Below, piece by piece: positions 1 through 10,796 of a stretch of DNA of 64,000 nt. Numbering within the stretch: the stretch's first letter is position 1; every line of letters begins with the position of its first letter. Source of the DNA: Mesorhabditis belari (taxonomy: Eukaryota > Nematoda > Chromadorea > Rhabditida > Rhabditidae); NCBI GenBank assembly GCA_958450365.1, contig CAUEEP010000935.1, forward strand, positions 970,001 through 1,034,000, given 5' to 3'. Under the pieces are notes generated by a model. That model saw nothing but the letters and a program-made list of their open reading frames with translations. It was not told the DNA's origin and did not search any database. The position numbers were made by a program, and so were the translations under genes.

Positions 1-1
1 A

Positions 2-79
2 CGAATTGCTGATGAAATTGAGAAATTGATGACGAAAAAATGGAGAGGATCAAGGAAATCGACACAAGTGAATGAGTAG
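2..79 (+). CDS. 3' end of an unidentified + strand gene
   Basis: The window opens inside a reading frame that runs from base 2 to a TAG at 77-79 and encodes about 25 residues. They are rich in Lys, Arg and Glu and end in KSTQVNE. No intron boundary is visible, so the exon enters from outside the window. The gene is tail-to-tail with the chitinase, whose stop is at 167-169, leaving under 100 bases between the two stop codons, which is typical of compact nematode genomes. There is too little protein to name a family. The other two frames on this strand close quickly. Confidence 0.5.
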   Translation, partial: RIADEIEKLMTKKWRGSRKSTQVNE

Positions 80-166
80 GAATGTTTTTTTGTTGTAATT
101 TTTGATTGTTGATTTTATTGTTGTTGTTGTTTTGATAAAGTTTATTACCCAACTCGTAGCCTCAAT

Positions 167-3100
167 TTAAAGCTCTTTATACCCATTTCTATAAAGCTTC
201 ACTTTTGGTTTATGTTTTAGGCAGGGACTGTTATTTTCGTCCACTCGGAAAACTTTTGGATTGTTGTAGATACTGAAAGTTGGATGATTGAAGGTACATT
301 GGGTATTGCATGGTTAACTTACCTATACACACATCTCAATCGATTTCGCTCATTCTCTTTAGCGAATCTTTCCGGGTAAATCTTTGGATCATAATATGGA
401 AGAGGGCCGCCATATGGAGCCGGTTTACAATCACAAACCTGGGTAAAGGAAGCCAGTTATGGATTAGGTTTTCATTTTCTCATCATTTTCCCCCTTTTTA
501 CCTGGCTTCTCCACATATTTCCCCAATCTGGTTGCCATGAATACATGTGTTGATTTTGTTCGAAACCCTCCAACATTCCTGTAATTTCGAATTTTCCTCA
601 TCAAAAATTTGCCCATTTGGCTTAACCTTTACAACTCAGCGATCGCTCTGCACCAGCAGATACATTGAAATATTTACAAAACCATTTAAATGCCTTGATT
701 CGACGAGACTCTCCTGGACCTGTAAAAAGAAAAGAAAACTCTCGTGTTTTGCTTCTTTTCATTTCCAAAAATTTCATTTGCTTCCAAATTTCTTTTCTCA
801 AACCTCCCGGCTCTTGTTGATCTTCTCCTCCACATTCATTATTGATGATGAGCGAAGTCGGACCGAATGATGGACCCGAATAACCGGCTCGACGATTTTT
901 CGCAGAAGCACGCCAAGTACCTCAAATTATTTATGGACATCAGACTTGTAAGCCAAAAAAAAACGGAAAATTTTATATCTTTTGATTTTTAAGGGGTAGG
1001 CTACTTTCCGCCATTTTATTTGCGCAACAGGGTCATTTGCGCAAGTACGTTTGCGCAACTTTTTTTTTGCGCAACAGGGTCATTTGCGCAACTTTTTTGA
1101 CGTTTTTAAGGGACGTTTTTTTTAAGGGAGTTTTTGACGTTTTTTTTTGTTGTTTAAAATTCTAGTACGGTTTTGTTTATTCTTAAAAACCATTGTTAAC
1201 TAATTTTCCGCATTTTCCCAAGAATCCGCATCCATCGTATACTGCGGTCAGACTTTACGAAGAAATGACGCAAATAATCAACCGTTTCAAGCTTTCATCG
1301 GCTATCAATCTCACTGTTGGACAAAACTACACACGGAAGAAAACTGTATTGGCTCGACAAAAGCAACGTTTTACTGCTATTTCTAATGGTCGCTTGCCCG
1401 GTTGCGATTTTGTGCAACATCTTTCTCATCTTTTGACTTATATTAAAAAAATTTGATTTTTATTGTTGTCCTAAATTTCATTGCTATTGTTGTCCTAACT
1501 TTCATTGTTATCGGTTGCACTTTTTTGTTAAAGCGATAAAATATTTTACTAATGGTTATTAGCTCTTAGAAAGGACTAATTTAGATAAATATTGGAAGAT
1601 TATGCAAAAAATTGGAAGATTTCATAAAAATAGAAGAAAATAAAAAAACAATAAAAAAAAAGCTCAAAAATGAAAATAATGATTAAAAATTCGAGTGCTT
1701 AATACAGTGTTAAAGTTGCGCAAATGACCCTTTTTGTGCAAAAAAAAGTTGCGCAAATGACCCTTGTTGCGCAAACGTACTTGCGCAAATGACCCTGTTG
1801 CGCAAATAAAATGGCGGAAAGTAGCCTACCCCATTTTTAATGCAAAACATAACGAATGGGGCAGCTACGCACTGCGACGGAAAAACGTAGCTGCCCCATT
1901 TGTTGACTTTTCTTTGAAAATTAAAAGGTATTCAATTTTCTGCTTTTTTTCCGCCTGCAAGCCTGATGGACGTTGATTTTACAGGGCTGTTCCAGTCTAG
2001 TCCACCAGGACTGTTCCAGTCTAGTACAGGACTGTTCTAGTCTAGTCCATCATTTCCCCACTAGTACAGGACTGTTCCAGTCTAGTCCATCAGGACTGTT
2101 CCAGTCTAGTCCATCATTTCCCCCACTCACCCATCACAATATCGTGCATGGCCGGTTTTGGTGGTTGCGGTGTCATGTAGAACCAAAGGCTAAAGCTTTT
2201 TGATGAAGGTTTTGAGTGTTTCTTTTTTGAAAATGTTATAGTTAAACTATCAAATTCATTGATACCTTGCAATCATTGCCAATGGTGGATCCAATTTTGT
2301 TATGATCAAATTCGGATTTGTCAACAGATCGACGCGTACTTTTTTTGAGAGAAGAAATTGTTGAAATTGACCATAATTGTAGTTCCAAGAGAGCTGAAAA
2401 ATTGACTTTCACCTTTCCAATTCTGCCGGCGTACTGGAGTTAGAGCTTGGTACCCGGTAAAGTTTCAAAAAACAAGTTCAGACAATATTTTGTCAGACAA
2501 AAATTTTCATTGTTCCTTTCAACTCATCCACTTGTAATTAGAGTGCGAGTAATGCGCTTTTTAAAATGCACCTTTGCGAAAAATTACCGTATCTTTAGCG
2601 AAAATTATGGGGTAGGCTAATTTCCGCATTTTTTTGGATCATTAACAGGATCATTTGCGCAACTCGCCATAACTTTCTTCTAAGTGGGCCAATCTTTATG
2701 ATTTTGGTGTCATTTTGCAGATCTCAACAAGTGCAACAAAATGACACTAAAATCATAAAGATTGACCGACGTAGAAGAAAGTTATGGCGAGTTGCGCAAA
2801 GTAGCCACCCCCGAATACTTAACTCCCTCTGGGACAACGGAGATCAAGTGCATCCTGGCGTAATGGTTAGGACAGTTGCTCGGTAAGCGAAAGATGGTGG
2901 GCTCGAGTCCCGGTGGCGCACAAATTTTCGTTGCACTTATTGAGATCTACAAAATGACACCAAAATCATAAAGATTGACCCACTTAGAAGAAAGTTATGG
3001 CGACGAGTTGCACAAACGACCCTGTTGCTCAAAAAATTGTGGAAATTAGCCTACCCCAAAATTATTGCGAAAAAAACGGCGCGAATCACGAGCGCTGACT

Positions 3101-6047
3101 TATATACGACTCTTTTTGAAGATATTCAGCCGTTGAACGGATTTTGGTGACAAATTCCCTTCAAATTTAAAGATATTCAGCCTCTTCACTGATTTATTCG
3201 GAAATCCCCTTCAAATTGAAAGATATTCAATTTACTCGACGTGTAAAGAGGATTACCCGTAGTTACTCGACCAAAAACGTCGATTAATCGCGTTAAAAAA
3301 TTACGCATGCAAATTTGACTCGAGTAATCATTTACCTGTAATGGTCCCCGTCCAAAATAGCATCCCCGATGAAATGTCTCATTTGCGTGCGTCTCCTCCT
3401 CGTCATTGCATGGGAACCAAAAATCGGTGACCGGTTCACCCTAAAAAAACTACATTTCTAAAGATTACTTTTATCAGTCAATAAAAGCATAGCAAATACT
3501 CATCTTTTTACAGTATCGTCCATTCGGAATGCATCTTTTTCCATCAGTGAGCGAAAAGCCGGGAAACTGAAGTAAAAAAAGCTGATTTTTCTCCATTTTG
3601 ACATATCTAATCCATAAAAGTCTTATTTAGAGCTTTCGAAAACGAAAGTATGGGCTCGATTTTCCTCGATCGATCGATCGATCGACTTTGAAACATTTTG
3701 TTGACTTGACTTTAAGTTAACTTTAAGTTGGCTTTAAGTTGACTTTAAGTTGACTTTAAGTTAGTTGACTTTAAGTTGACTTTAATAAGTGTGAAAATCA
3801 CAGTTGGATGTAAAAATGATGAGTTCGGTCCTCCCTCAAACCAGTTGAAGAAACCGCCTCGATAAAAGCATTCTGACGCATCTTCTGTGCTCAAATCGGT
3901 GTTACTGGAATGAATTCAATGAAAAAAAAAAGATTGCTTCCATTCGAACTTATAAAGACTGAGATCGATTTTCCCGGTTTCCTGGAGGACATGGGCGAAA
4001 AAAGCGGCGACGTCACGCCGAGAATGCTCTTTAGCTGTGTAAATCTGGAAAGGAAAATGGGAAAGGTGTTCGAAGGTGTTCGAAGGTGTTCAAAGGTTTT
4101 TTTCTAAGGTTTAAGAAACTTTTATGAAAACTCTGCGACAATATAGTACCCATTTTTTTCGTTTAAATATCTCTAAACTCAAATAGCTGAAATCTAAACA
4201 CCCTGAATGACTGAAATCGAGGTATTATAATAAAAAAAAAGCTTCTTTTCCCCCATCAAAACTCACCTTATTCGGGAGCTCGGATCCGAATTCTGGAAAA
4301 TATCTAGCAGCAATGATGAAAGACTCGTAAGAGTACGGAAGACACAAATGAGGACCCAATCCAATATTTGCATACGGGAAAAGATCCTGAAAAAAATGAG
4401 AAAAGGACTTAAAGGCTTAAAAGCTAAAGAAAAATTTTTGCACACCACACTAAAATGCACTAAACTACCGTAACCCTCCGATTTTTCTTTTTTTTGGCAA
4501 TTAGCCGATTTCTTTTTTTTTTACTATTTTTCATTATTATTTTTAGGTTTTTTTGGGGGTGGGACAAATGCGACCTTTTTTTTGCGCACCTGGACATTTG
4601 CGCACCTTTTTTTTGCTGGAAAAGGCCTTAGGAATGGCTGTAGAGCTTCGAAAATATTTCGAAAATTTTTCCATATAAGGGAATCGTATGCGTAGATTCC
4701 GAATTTCGACAAATCAGACCTCGCTGACACGTTAAATTTGGGTTAAAAGGCAAAAACTACGCAACTTAACGCTTTTCCGCAGTTTTTGCCTTTTAGCCCA
4801 AATTTGACGTGTCAGCGAGGTCCGATTTGTCGAAATTCGGAATCTACGCATACGATTCCCTTATATGGAAAAATTTTCGAAATATTTTCGAAGCTCTACA
4901 GCCATTCCTAAGGCCTTTTCCAGCAAAAAAAAGGTGCGCAAATGTCCAGGTGCGCAAAAAAAAGGTCGCATTTGTCCCACCCCCGTTTTTTTTTCATCAA
5001 CTCGACATCTGGAATCAAAGTTACCGTAAATACTGTAATATTCCCCCACCCCCCTTGTACAGTCGCGTAGTCGCAAAAGTTTTTAAGTATTTCATTTTTT
5101 TCAAAGCGCCCGTACTTTCAAAAAATGCGTCTTTGGTATCAAAAAATAGCCCTCAATTTCAGCTATTTTTTGATACCAAAGCGCGCATTGTAGCATAAAC
5201 CAGTGTCGAGAAAAACTCGTTCAAAGCTAGACTACGCAACACTCCGCACTGTCATTATGGGGGTGGGGTACTATTACAGTATTTACGGTAAGTTTATTTT
5301 AGACATTTTTTTGAATAGATCGCTTTGTTAGAAGGATTTTTAGAGAGCGATGGAGGACTTTCCAATGTCGAAACGAAAATTTATTGAAACAACAATGAAA
5401 TCAACGACCAACAACAATAAGAGGTTGGAATTAACTTTTTTTTTGGTTTTATTGGGCATAAAGTTTGGCATAGATTTGCATAGGAATACGATAGTTTAGT
5501 GTGTTTTAGTGTGGTTTAGTTTAGTGCATTTCTCTAAAAAAGTCTTAAATTGAGAAAAGGAAAGTCCATACATTGAAGATTGCTTTCGTAAACCATTGTT
5601 CCAATTTCGTTTTTGGAAATTTATTTGGATCGTTGGCCATTGGGCATGGTTCTTCAAAGGGTTTTCCAAGCGATACGGATGGGGGACAAAAATCCGGTGG
5701 TTCTCCGAGGGTTTTCACTGGAAAACATTAAGGAGATGATGGTATTGGTTAATTTCAGTTACAGAATTTTCAGTAGATCTATTAGATTTCAAGCTACTAA
5801 TCTGGTACCAGAGATATTAGCTTTAGATTTGTAACAGGTACTAGATAAGGAGACCCGAGCACTGGACATCAATCAAAGGCTCTAGTTTTTATCCTAGTTC
5901 TATCCCAGTGCTTGAGTATCCTTACAAATCTAAAGCTAGTATCTCTTGTACCAGATTAGTAGCTTGAAATCTAATGCTATAAGTGCATGTTGCAGCGCTA
6001 ACAGATTTCGCCTCACCTATTAGAATAATAAAAAGTAAACGACTCAT
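167..6047 (-). CDS. GH19 family chitinase, 14 exons, complete
   Basis: Exons on the - strand: 6047-6017, 5717-5572, 4386-4267, 4044-3950, 3904-3802, 3566-3504, 3440-3336, 2393-2266, 2189-2131, 920-804, 719-627, 578-502, 438-323 and 272-167. Their phases join without error into 453 codons (452 residues). Residues 1-15 begin MSRLLFIILI, a short signal peptide, so the enzyme should be secreted. The GH19 core is clear: YESFIIAARYFPEFG (residues ~77-91), AAFFAHVLQETG with the expected catalytic Glu near 121, CFYRGGFFNWFEGGP, GCYFGRGPLQ, LSWNYNYG, MHDIVMG and GPTSLIINNECGG. A long Cys-bearing tail follows, as I recall from nematode GH19 proteins. It should cleave chitin, for example in eggshell or fungal food. 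AATAAA lies just past the stop. Introns carry several MITEs. The intron 3503-3441 has an AT donor instead of GT, so the gene may be damaged or use an unusual splice site. Family call is firm; functionality is less certain. Confidence 0.92.
937..1980. mobile_element. GGGGCAGCTACG-hairpin MITE, split by a nested element
   Basis: Ends near 940 (CAGACTTGTAAG...) and 1965 (...CAAGCCTG) are inverted copies. The core at 1858-1902 is a hairpin, GGGGCAGCTACG ... CGTAGCTGCCCC. The same layout is found uninterrupted at 13579-13752. It sits in a chitinase intron only about 16 bases from the acceptor at 921-922, and a second transposon (993-1832) is inserted in it. Confidence 0.7.
993..1832. mobile_element. 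hAT-like element with GGGGTAGGCTA termini, 8-bp TSD
   Basis: The termini GGGGTAGGCTACTTTCCGCC and its complement bound 840 bases. They are followed inward by repeated TTTGCGCAA/TTGCGCAAA blocks. The direct flanks ATTTTTAA (985-992 and 833-840 past 1832) form a perfect 8-bp target duplication, as made by hAT transposases. Between the arms an open frame (1193-1456, + strand, 87 codons) of unknown origin is present. It contains no recognisable transposase domain, so the copy is probably non-autonomous. Confidence 0.85.
1985..2125. repeat. Minisatellite in chitinase intron 9
   Basis: Five or so imperfect units of CAGGACTGTTCCAGTCTAGT with spacer CCATCATTTCCCC between some of them. It lies in the intron between the chitinase exons ending at 2131 and starting at 920. 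Confidence 0.8.
2601..3065. mobile_element. GGGGTAGGCTA-family MITE carrying a tRNA-like segment
   Basis: Element 2609-3057 starts GGGGTAGGCTAATTTCCGC and ends with the inverted version. The flanks AAAATTAT (2601-2608) and AAAATTAT (3058-3065) are an exact 8-bp target duplication. The arms share long inverted segments (TTTGCGCAACTCGCCATAAC, then AAAGATTG.CC). The middle holds a Pol III-like tRNA segment (2850-2921). It lies in the 942-base chitinase intron 3335-2394. Confidence 0.85.
2850..2921 (+). pseudogene. tRNA-like sequence with A and B boxes
   Basis: TGGCGTAATGGTTAGGA fits an A box and GGGCTCGAGTCCC a B box/T arm, spaced as in a tRNA. The acceptor halves pair poorly, so this is a tRNA relic or SINE head rather than a working tRNA. 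No anticodon is assigned. Confidence 0.6.
3105..3330. repeat. GATATTCAGCC interspersed repeat
   Basis: Short tandem-like units GAAGATATTCAGCCG/CTTCAAATTTAAAGATAT, followed by CTCGACGTGTAAAG. A related stretch occurs at 26165-26310 after the same TATATACGAC start, so this is a dispersed family. It lies within chitinase intron 7. Confidence 0.6.
3670..3790. repeat. GATC run and TTGACTTTAAG tandem repeat
   Basis: About five CGAT units at 3670-3685, then six to seven copies of an 11-base TTGACTTTAAG unit to 3785. Both lie in the chitinase intron 3801-3567. Confidence 0.8.
4547..4992. mobile_element. GTGGGACAAATGC hAT-like MITE, palindromic, 8-bp TSD
   Basis: Element 4555-4984 begins GGGGGTGGGACAAATGCGAC and ends with its complement. 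The two arms of roughly 200 bases are near-perfect inverted repeats meeting near 4766. Flanking GTTTTTTT (4547-4554 and 4985-4992) is a likely 8-bp duplication, though low in complexity. Subterminal TGCGCACC motifs recur. It lies in chitinase intron 2 (5571-4387). Confidence 0.85.
5022..5290. mobile_element. TACCGTAAATACTG MITE (family 1)
   Basis: TIRs TACCGTAAATACTGTAATA and complement enclose a GC-rich rim (CCCCCACCCCC ... GGGGGTGGGG) and a central hairpin GCTATTTTTTGATACC. Similar full copies are at 12974-13252, 21972-22702 and 24275-24552. TA ends suggest a Tc1/mariner-type or PIF-type origin; this is not settled. It is in the same chitinase intron as 4547-4992. Confidence 0.85.
5775..5990. 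repeat. Foldback sequence in chitinase intron 1
   Basis: AGCTACTAATCTGGTACCAG (about 5792) and its near-complement at about 5950 bracket roughly 100 bases; the arms are ~65 bases with few mismatches. It lies in intron 6016-5718 of the chitinase. Confidence 0.7.
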
Positions 6048-6049
6048 CA

Positions 6050-6600
6050 GACAAGTATTCGAATGAAGAGAGTGTTTTGAAATCAATCTAGCCGAGACGA
6101 ATCAATCTATTGCGGGTCCTTTTCTCACTCTCTTAAGAAAACACTTCTTTGTGTGTTGACCGGAATTGCGTTTTCCAAAAAGTGATGACTTCCTTTGAGA
6201 CAGACAGTGCTCGTTTCTTTCCAAAAAAAGATTTTTCTCATCTCTTTTCTTCTCATTCACCCAAACGGGGGTCTCTCCTCATTTTTCGTTTATTTGTCCC
6301 CGAATTCACCCAATCAGTCTCGATTTTGAATAAATTCAGAGAAATCAGAGAAATGCACACAGGAATCTCTTACAGAAAATGAATAAATTTAACGATGATT
6401 ACTAGAAAAGAAGAATTCATTTCCTCAACGACACCTTTATTTAGCATCCATAGATTTTGATTAGTCAAAAAGTTTTAGACATTACAAGAAATAAGCTTAC
6501 TAATAATTGTGGAATGTTTCTAACAAAAAATTTACTCGAGAAAACTAACCGCATACAAAATATGTGCAAATAATCGGTGGACAAAAAGTATTGACAGGTT
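6050..6600. other. Upstream region of the chitinase
   Basis: Non-coding in my reading. It holds the promoter side and probable 5' leader of the chitinase. Open frames here lack splice-site support or family motifs. Confidence 0.4.
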
Positions 6601-6602
6601 AT

Positions 6603-7553
6603 AAAATTTTTTTTAGTATTTTGTCGGTCCTCCTGCAGCTTTAATAATTTCTTTCGTCCTATTTAGCATGCTTTCAACAAGTTTCTGAAGTTTTCTTGTA
6701 GAAATGGCATCCCAGATTTCTTGACCCTTACTCCAGAGCTCGCTTTTTGTTGCAAAACGATATTCCCGTAATTCATGTTTCGCACGGGGCAACAAGTGCT
6801 CGTTTGGATTGCAATCCGGCGAGTAGAGCGGTGTTTGTGGAAATAGACATCGTTTAACCGGAACCATCCCGCAAGACGAATAAAGTGATGATTCCGGAGC
6901 CTTACTCTACGGCCCAACATCAACCCACTCGTATGTTGTTTTCAGCGATCGGCCACTTTTCGCTTTTCGATGAACATTCCCGATCTCCTTTTGGCATGCA
7001 AAGTCTGTAGATTGTTCGAGATGGAGACGTTAAATAGATTCTTCACGGTTTCAATGTTGATTCCCATTTTTCGAGCTCGAACGTTGTGTGCCTTTATCGG
7101 AGTGTCGATCGTTTGTGGGACTCCTAAAATAAGTAATACAAAAAGGGTTTCAAAAGTTAGCAATAACATGTGAAAAATAGAAAAGCACAATAATGCCAAA
7201 TAATGTCAATAATTGTCTAGTCCATTTGCGCGTTATGCTTAGCTTTATTTCTCGTTAGCTAAAGCTTTTTTTGTAAATCTTTTTATCGCAATAAGAAGTT
7301 TAAATCTTGTAGTTTCTAGAATTTTTTGTTTGATTAAAAATTTATGAAAATTATCAGTCCGAACAATAAGGAGGCGACTTAAAACACTTGGATTATTTTC
7401 ACGACGACCAGCTTTTTCTAGATTTTCACGACGACCCTTGATGGTTCTTCGACACAGGAAGCTTCGTTTACAGTTCGTGCTGGAGAACATTCGACTAATG
7501 ACACTTGTAAGAACGTCCTCTAGAGTGAAGTTAAATTCAATATTCAATTTCAA
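6603..7553 (-). pseudogene. Tc1-like transposase relic
   Basis: The 3' portion (6867-6616) encodes a typical Tc1 C-terminus. YSPDCNPNEH matches the DDE-region SPDLNPIEH block, and LQKLVESMLNRTKEII with the terminal GGPTKY matches the end of Tc1-type transposases. Farther upstream (7553-6942) are out-of-frame pieces with weak resemblance to the N-terminal HTH half (for instance a GRRENNPSVLSR stretch like the GRPR motif). Frameshifts and stops break it into at least three parts. Inverted termini were not identified. The C-terminal call is firm; the N-terminal extent is inferred. Confidence 0.75.
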
Positions 7554-7559
7554 TTCAAA

Positions 7560-10500
7560 TGAAAGCTGTAGTTGAGATTGGCAATACTTTTAGCCGTCAA
7601 GAAACCGCAAATTTTGAATATTGCGAGAGTGCTTTGTAAAGCTTTAAAAACTTTAAACTTATTAGAGACTTGCGATGGTAAATTTTTTTTTTTTGTTTTT
7701 GTTTTTGTTTTTGTTTTGTTTTTGTTTCTTTTGCTTTCTCTGTTTCTTTATAGTTTTGTAACAATTTTTCGTTTATTTCACGCATAAAAAAATGTGTAAA
7801 TAGTTCAAAAATTTAAGAGCTCAAATTATTTTTGTTTTAAAGGAAAATTGGAGGTGTTTTCTTTTGAGAAAATGCAAAAAAGCTCAGAAAATGCAAAAAA
7901 AAAATTATATAATTATGAAAAATTGAAATCATTTGCATCCTTTTTGTGAAGAGATCATCCAAAGCGAAGGGGACGAGGCTTTTCTTGGCTAAAAATGAAT
8001 AGATAAATGAGAAATGGTTGAGCTTTCGATTTCGATAGCTTCTATAGCTTTCGATTTCGATAGCTTCCATAGCTACAGTCCTTGTTTAGGTGAGAAAATA
8101 ATTAGAAAATCATCCACTAACAATAAGCCATAGTATGCGCAAAGAAAAGCTCAAAGAAAAGCTCAAAAAATCCCCTCTTAACTTAACTCTAACTTCAACT
8201 CCGTCTATCCATATGATTAAAGTTTTCATCAAAAGTTTCTTCTCAAACTTTTCACATCAGATTTTTGCATTTATACGGGTGGACTATAAAATGAGACGAT
8301 TTCCGCTCACTTTTCATTTTTCATTTCTCATTCATTTTCCTCTTCAAATTCCCGCATTTCACACTTTCTCATCAATTTTTCATTGTGAATTCCCCTTAGC
8401 TCAATTGATATAAAGGAAAAGTAAGAAAAAAAAAATTTTCTTTCCAAAGTACACGAAAACTTTTCGAATCTTTTTTCAATCTCGCTTCCTTCAAGAAATT
8501 CGTCAAACTTTAGTTGAGTTTTAACTTTAGTTGAGCATTTACTTTAGTTGAGGTTTAACTTTAGCTGAGCATTTACTTTAGTTGAGCTTTAACTTTAGCT
8601 CAGCTTTCTTCCAAAACTCAAAAATCATGAGTTTTCTTCCAAAAATGACAAAAATGACAAAAATGTAAAAATTTCCCTTTCAAAATTTTTAATGAAATCA
8701 AAAATTCCGAAATTCTAATGAAAATTCGTTATTTTTCCGGGGAAAAACGTTTGTTTTGCGAATTTTTCGGAAACTAATTAGCATAAATATTTAATGGGGA
8801 TTTTGAGGAGGAAAGGAGATCTTCTTTTGTTTATCTCGAATTGAGAGCTTTGATCTTTGACAAGCTTCTATTTTTAAGTTAGTACAATAGATCTTAGCCT
8901 ACTTGCATATTCATAAGGGAAGGTCAACCGGGTGTCGTGGCGAAATGACACGAATTTCGCGCTGATTTCGAATCTGCTCTCCGTTTTTGCTATGGAGTAT
9001 TCTGTCAAAAGTTATAAGCACTCAGAGTTTAGGACACTTAAAGGCACAGTAGACTACTAGAAGTAGATTACTGGAACTAGAATACTAGAAGTAGATTACT
9101 GGAAGTAGATTACTGGAAGTAGATTAGTAGAAGTAGATTACTAGAAGTAGATTACTGGAACTAGAATACTAGAAGTAGACTACTAGAAGTAGATTACTAG
9201 AAGTAGATTACTAGAAGTAGACTACTAGAAGTAGACTACTGGAAGTAGACTACTGGAAGTAGATTACTGCCTCTAGAAAAGTTAGTATCAAATAGAAATC
9301 ATTGGATATTCTAGTATTTATAGGTATTTTTTGTATTATAAAGAAACCAAGGGAAAACCGTTTACTTTCTTGGGAAGGTCCACGTTTTCCACACAATCTA
9401 ACACTCGCCCCTTTTTTCCAATGGCTGTACACAGACGGACAAACGGATCGACGTCTTTTCTGCTTTATATTTAGTAGATAATGGATCTCTTTGAAGTCAG
9501 GAAAAATCGGATGATCTTCATAAAGTTCAAGAAAACTAGAAATCCTAGAAAGAAAAATCCTTTAAAGTACACATTCAACAAAATAAGAGTTCCCATTTGA
9601 ATTTGAATTTAAATTCATTTTTCAAAAGTTTTTCCTCAAACTCACTGCCAAAACTTGACTCGAATCGTTGAAAGACTTCAATTATGACTTTTGAAAAGAG
9701 TTCCTTTTAAAAATTAGGGTAATTCTAATTGTTTCCCTTTTTTTTGACTACTGTGAACTCTCAAAAGTACTAGGTAGGCAAAAGAAAGACAAAAAAAAGA
9801 AAACAAAAAGAAAACAAAAAGAGGAAAGCGATCTATTGGATGAAAAATGATAGGATCCTTTTCGAGAATGCATTACAGGAAATACGTAACAGAAAGACAC
9901 AATCAAAATAGAAAGAAGAGAGATTTGAAAGAGTTTAACGAGATTTCGGTACTTATCAAGTACATTCGTTTTTTTTTTGGTGAATGCGTACTTTTCAAAT
10001 TGCTTGTAGAGCGGCATCTAGAAAGCCGTTCTAGAAGGCATCTAGAAGGCATCTAGAAGGCATCTAGAAGGCATCGGTTTCATTACGCAACTCTTGTCCA
10101 TACCCTAGCTGTTTCCCGTTTAAAATATGCGGTCAAGGGTAACGAAACATTTAAAATATGCGGTCAATGGTAATTAAACATTTAAAATATTGGCTCAAGG
10201 GCATTAAACATTTTAAATATGGCCTCAAGGGCATTAAACATTTAAAATATTGGCATTAAACCAACCAACCAAATACAACAAAACTTCGATAAACTTTGAA
10301 ACTTTAAACTTCAAAACTTTGAAATTCCAAAAAGTACTCAAAAATTTCTGCGTAGCTGCCAAATGCAATCAGTGACCATCCAGGGCAGCTACGCAGAGAA
10401 TTTAGCACTTTTTAGGTTCGTTATATAGTTTTTGTTATAATTTTTGGTCCCGAGCGATTCGTTATATTGAAATTCGACTGTAAATCGATTTTCCCAAAGA

Positions 10501-10600
10501 GATCTCATATTTTTGACAGCTTTTAACTTCTATAGTTAAAAGTTGCTTCTAGAAGCACGAATTTTTTCCCAAACCCTTTTTATATAAAATAGAATATTCT
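7560..10600. other. AT-rich intergenic stretch without supported genes
   Basis: Contains a TTTTTG run (7685-7740), tandem TTTAGTTGAG(C/G) units (8510-8605), TAAAATAT..GGCATTAAACA units (10115-10260) and a GCATCTAGAA run (10015-10075). A short stem GCGTAGCTGCC ... GGCAGCTACGC lies at 10340-10400. No frame with convincing splice sites was found. Confidence 0.5.
9055..9275. repeat. GAAGTAGATTACTA minisatellite
   Basis: About fifteen copies of a 15-base unit AGAAGTAGATTACT(A/G) with minor variants (GAACTAGAATACT). Confidence 0.9.
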
Positions 10601-10621
10601 TTACTTTCTGAGTTGATCTCT

Positions 10622-10796
10622 AAGCGACGTGACGAGACTATTCCTTGTGTGGCGCGGTGAGGAGAAAGATGGAAGAAATGAAGACCAAGGGAATGAAGAT
10701 GCAGAGGATGCAGATGATCCAGAGGATGCAGAGGAGCCAGAGGATCCAGACAATCCAGACGATCGCTCAGCCAACGAACGTCGGCCTGCAAATTGA
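10622..10796 (+). CDS. Possible C-terminal exon with acidic tail
   Basis: A frame following CTCTAAG runs to TGA at 10794-10796. It begins DVTRLFLVWRGEE and passes into a strongly acidic tail built on EDAEDADDPEDAEEP, ending ANERRPAN. Acidic tails of this kind are common at the end of nuclear or chaperone-type proteins, but no family is recognised. The opposite strand is also open because of the GA-rich composition. Upstream exons were not found; treat as tentative. Confidence 0.35.

Noticed and set aside
804..839. A short alternative start (MNVEEKINKSRE) for a separate 123-residue - strand gene
   Set aside because: It splices in phase, but the longer frame across the same DNA (SLIINNECGGEDQQEPG...) matches chitinase C-termini and links to the upstream exons.
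867..947. A + strand first exon (MMDPNNRLDDFSQK...) with a GTAAGC donor
   Set aside because: The same bases on the - strand are chitinase exon 10, which joins its neighbours in phase and matches family motifs. The apparent donor lies in a MITE end.
2850..2921. A functional tRNA gene
   Set aside because: A and B boxes are present but the acceptor stem does not pair, and it sits inside a mobile element.
3910..4107. + strand frame of 65 codons
   Set aside because: Antisense of chitinase exon 4 containing the FFAHVLQETG block.
4524..5198. Two divergent frames with the same start (MSARSDLSKFGI...)
   Set aside because: They are the two arms of one palindromic MITE read outward; similar shadows occur at 13761-14257. 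There is no protein-like conservation beyond the DNA repeat.
5613..5834. + strand frame of 73 codons
   Set aside because: It is antisense to chitinase exon 2 (5717-5572), which is supported by phase and motifs.
10549..10791. - strand His/Leu-rich frame
   Set aside because: Antisense of the GA-rich acidic tail; the repeated CATCCTCTGG pattern explains the open frame.
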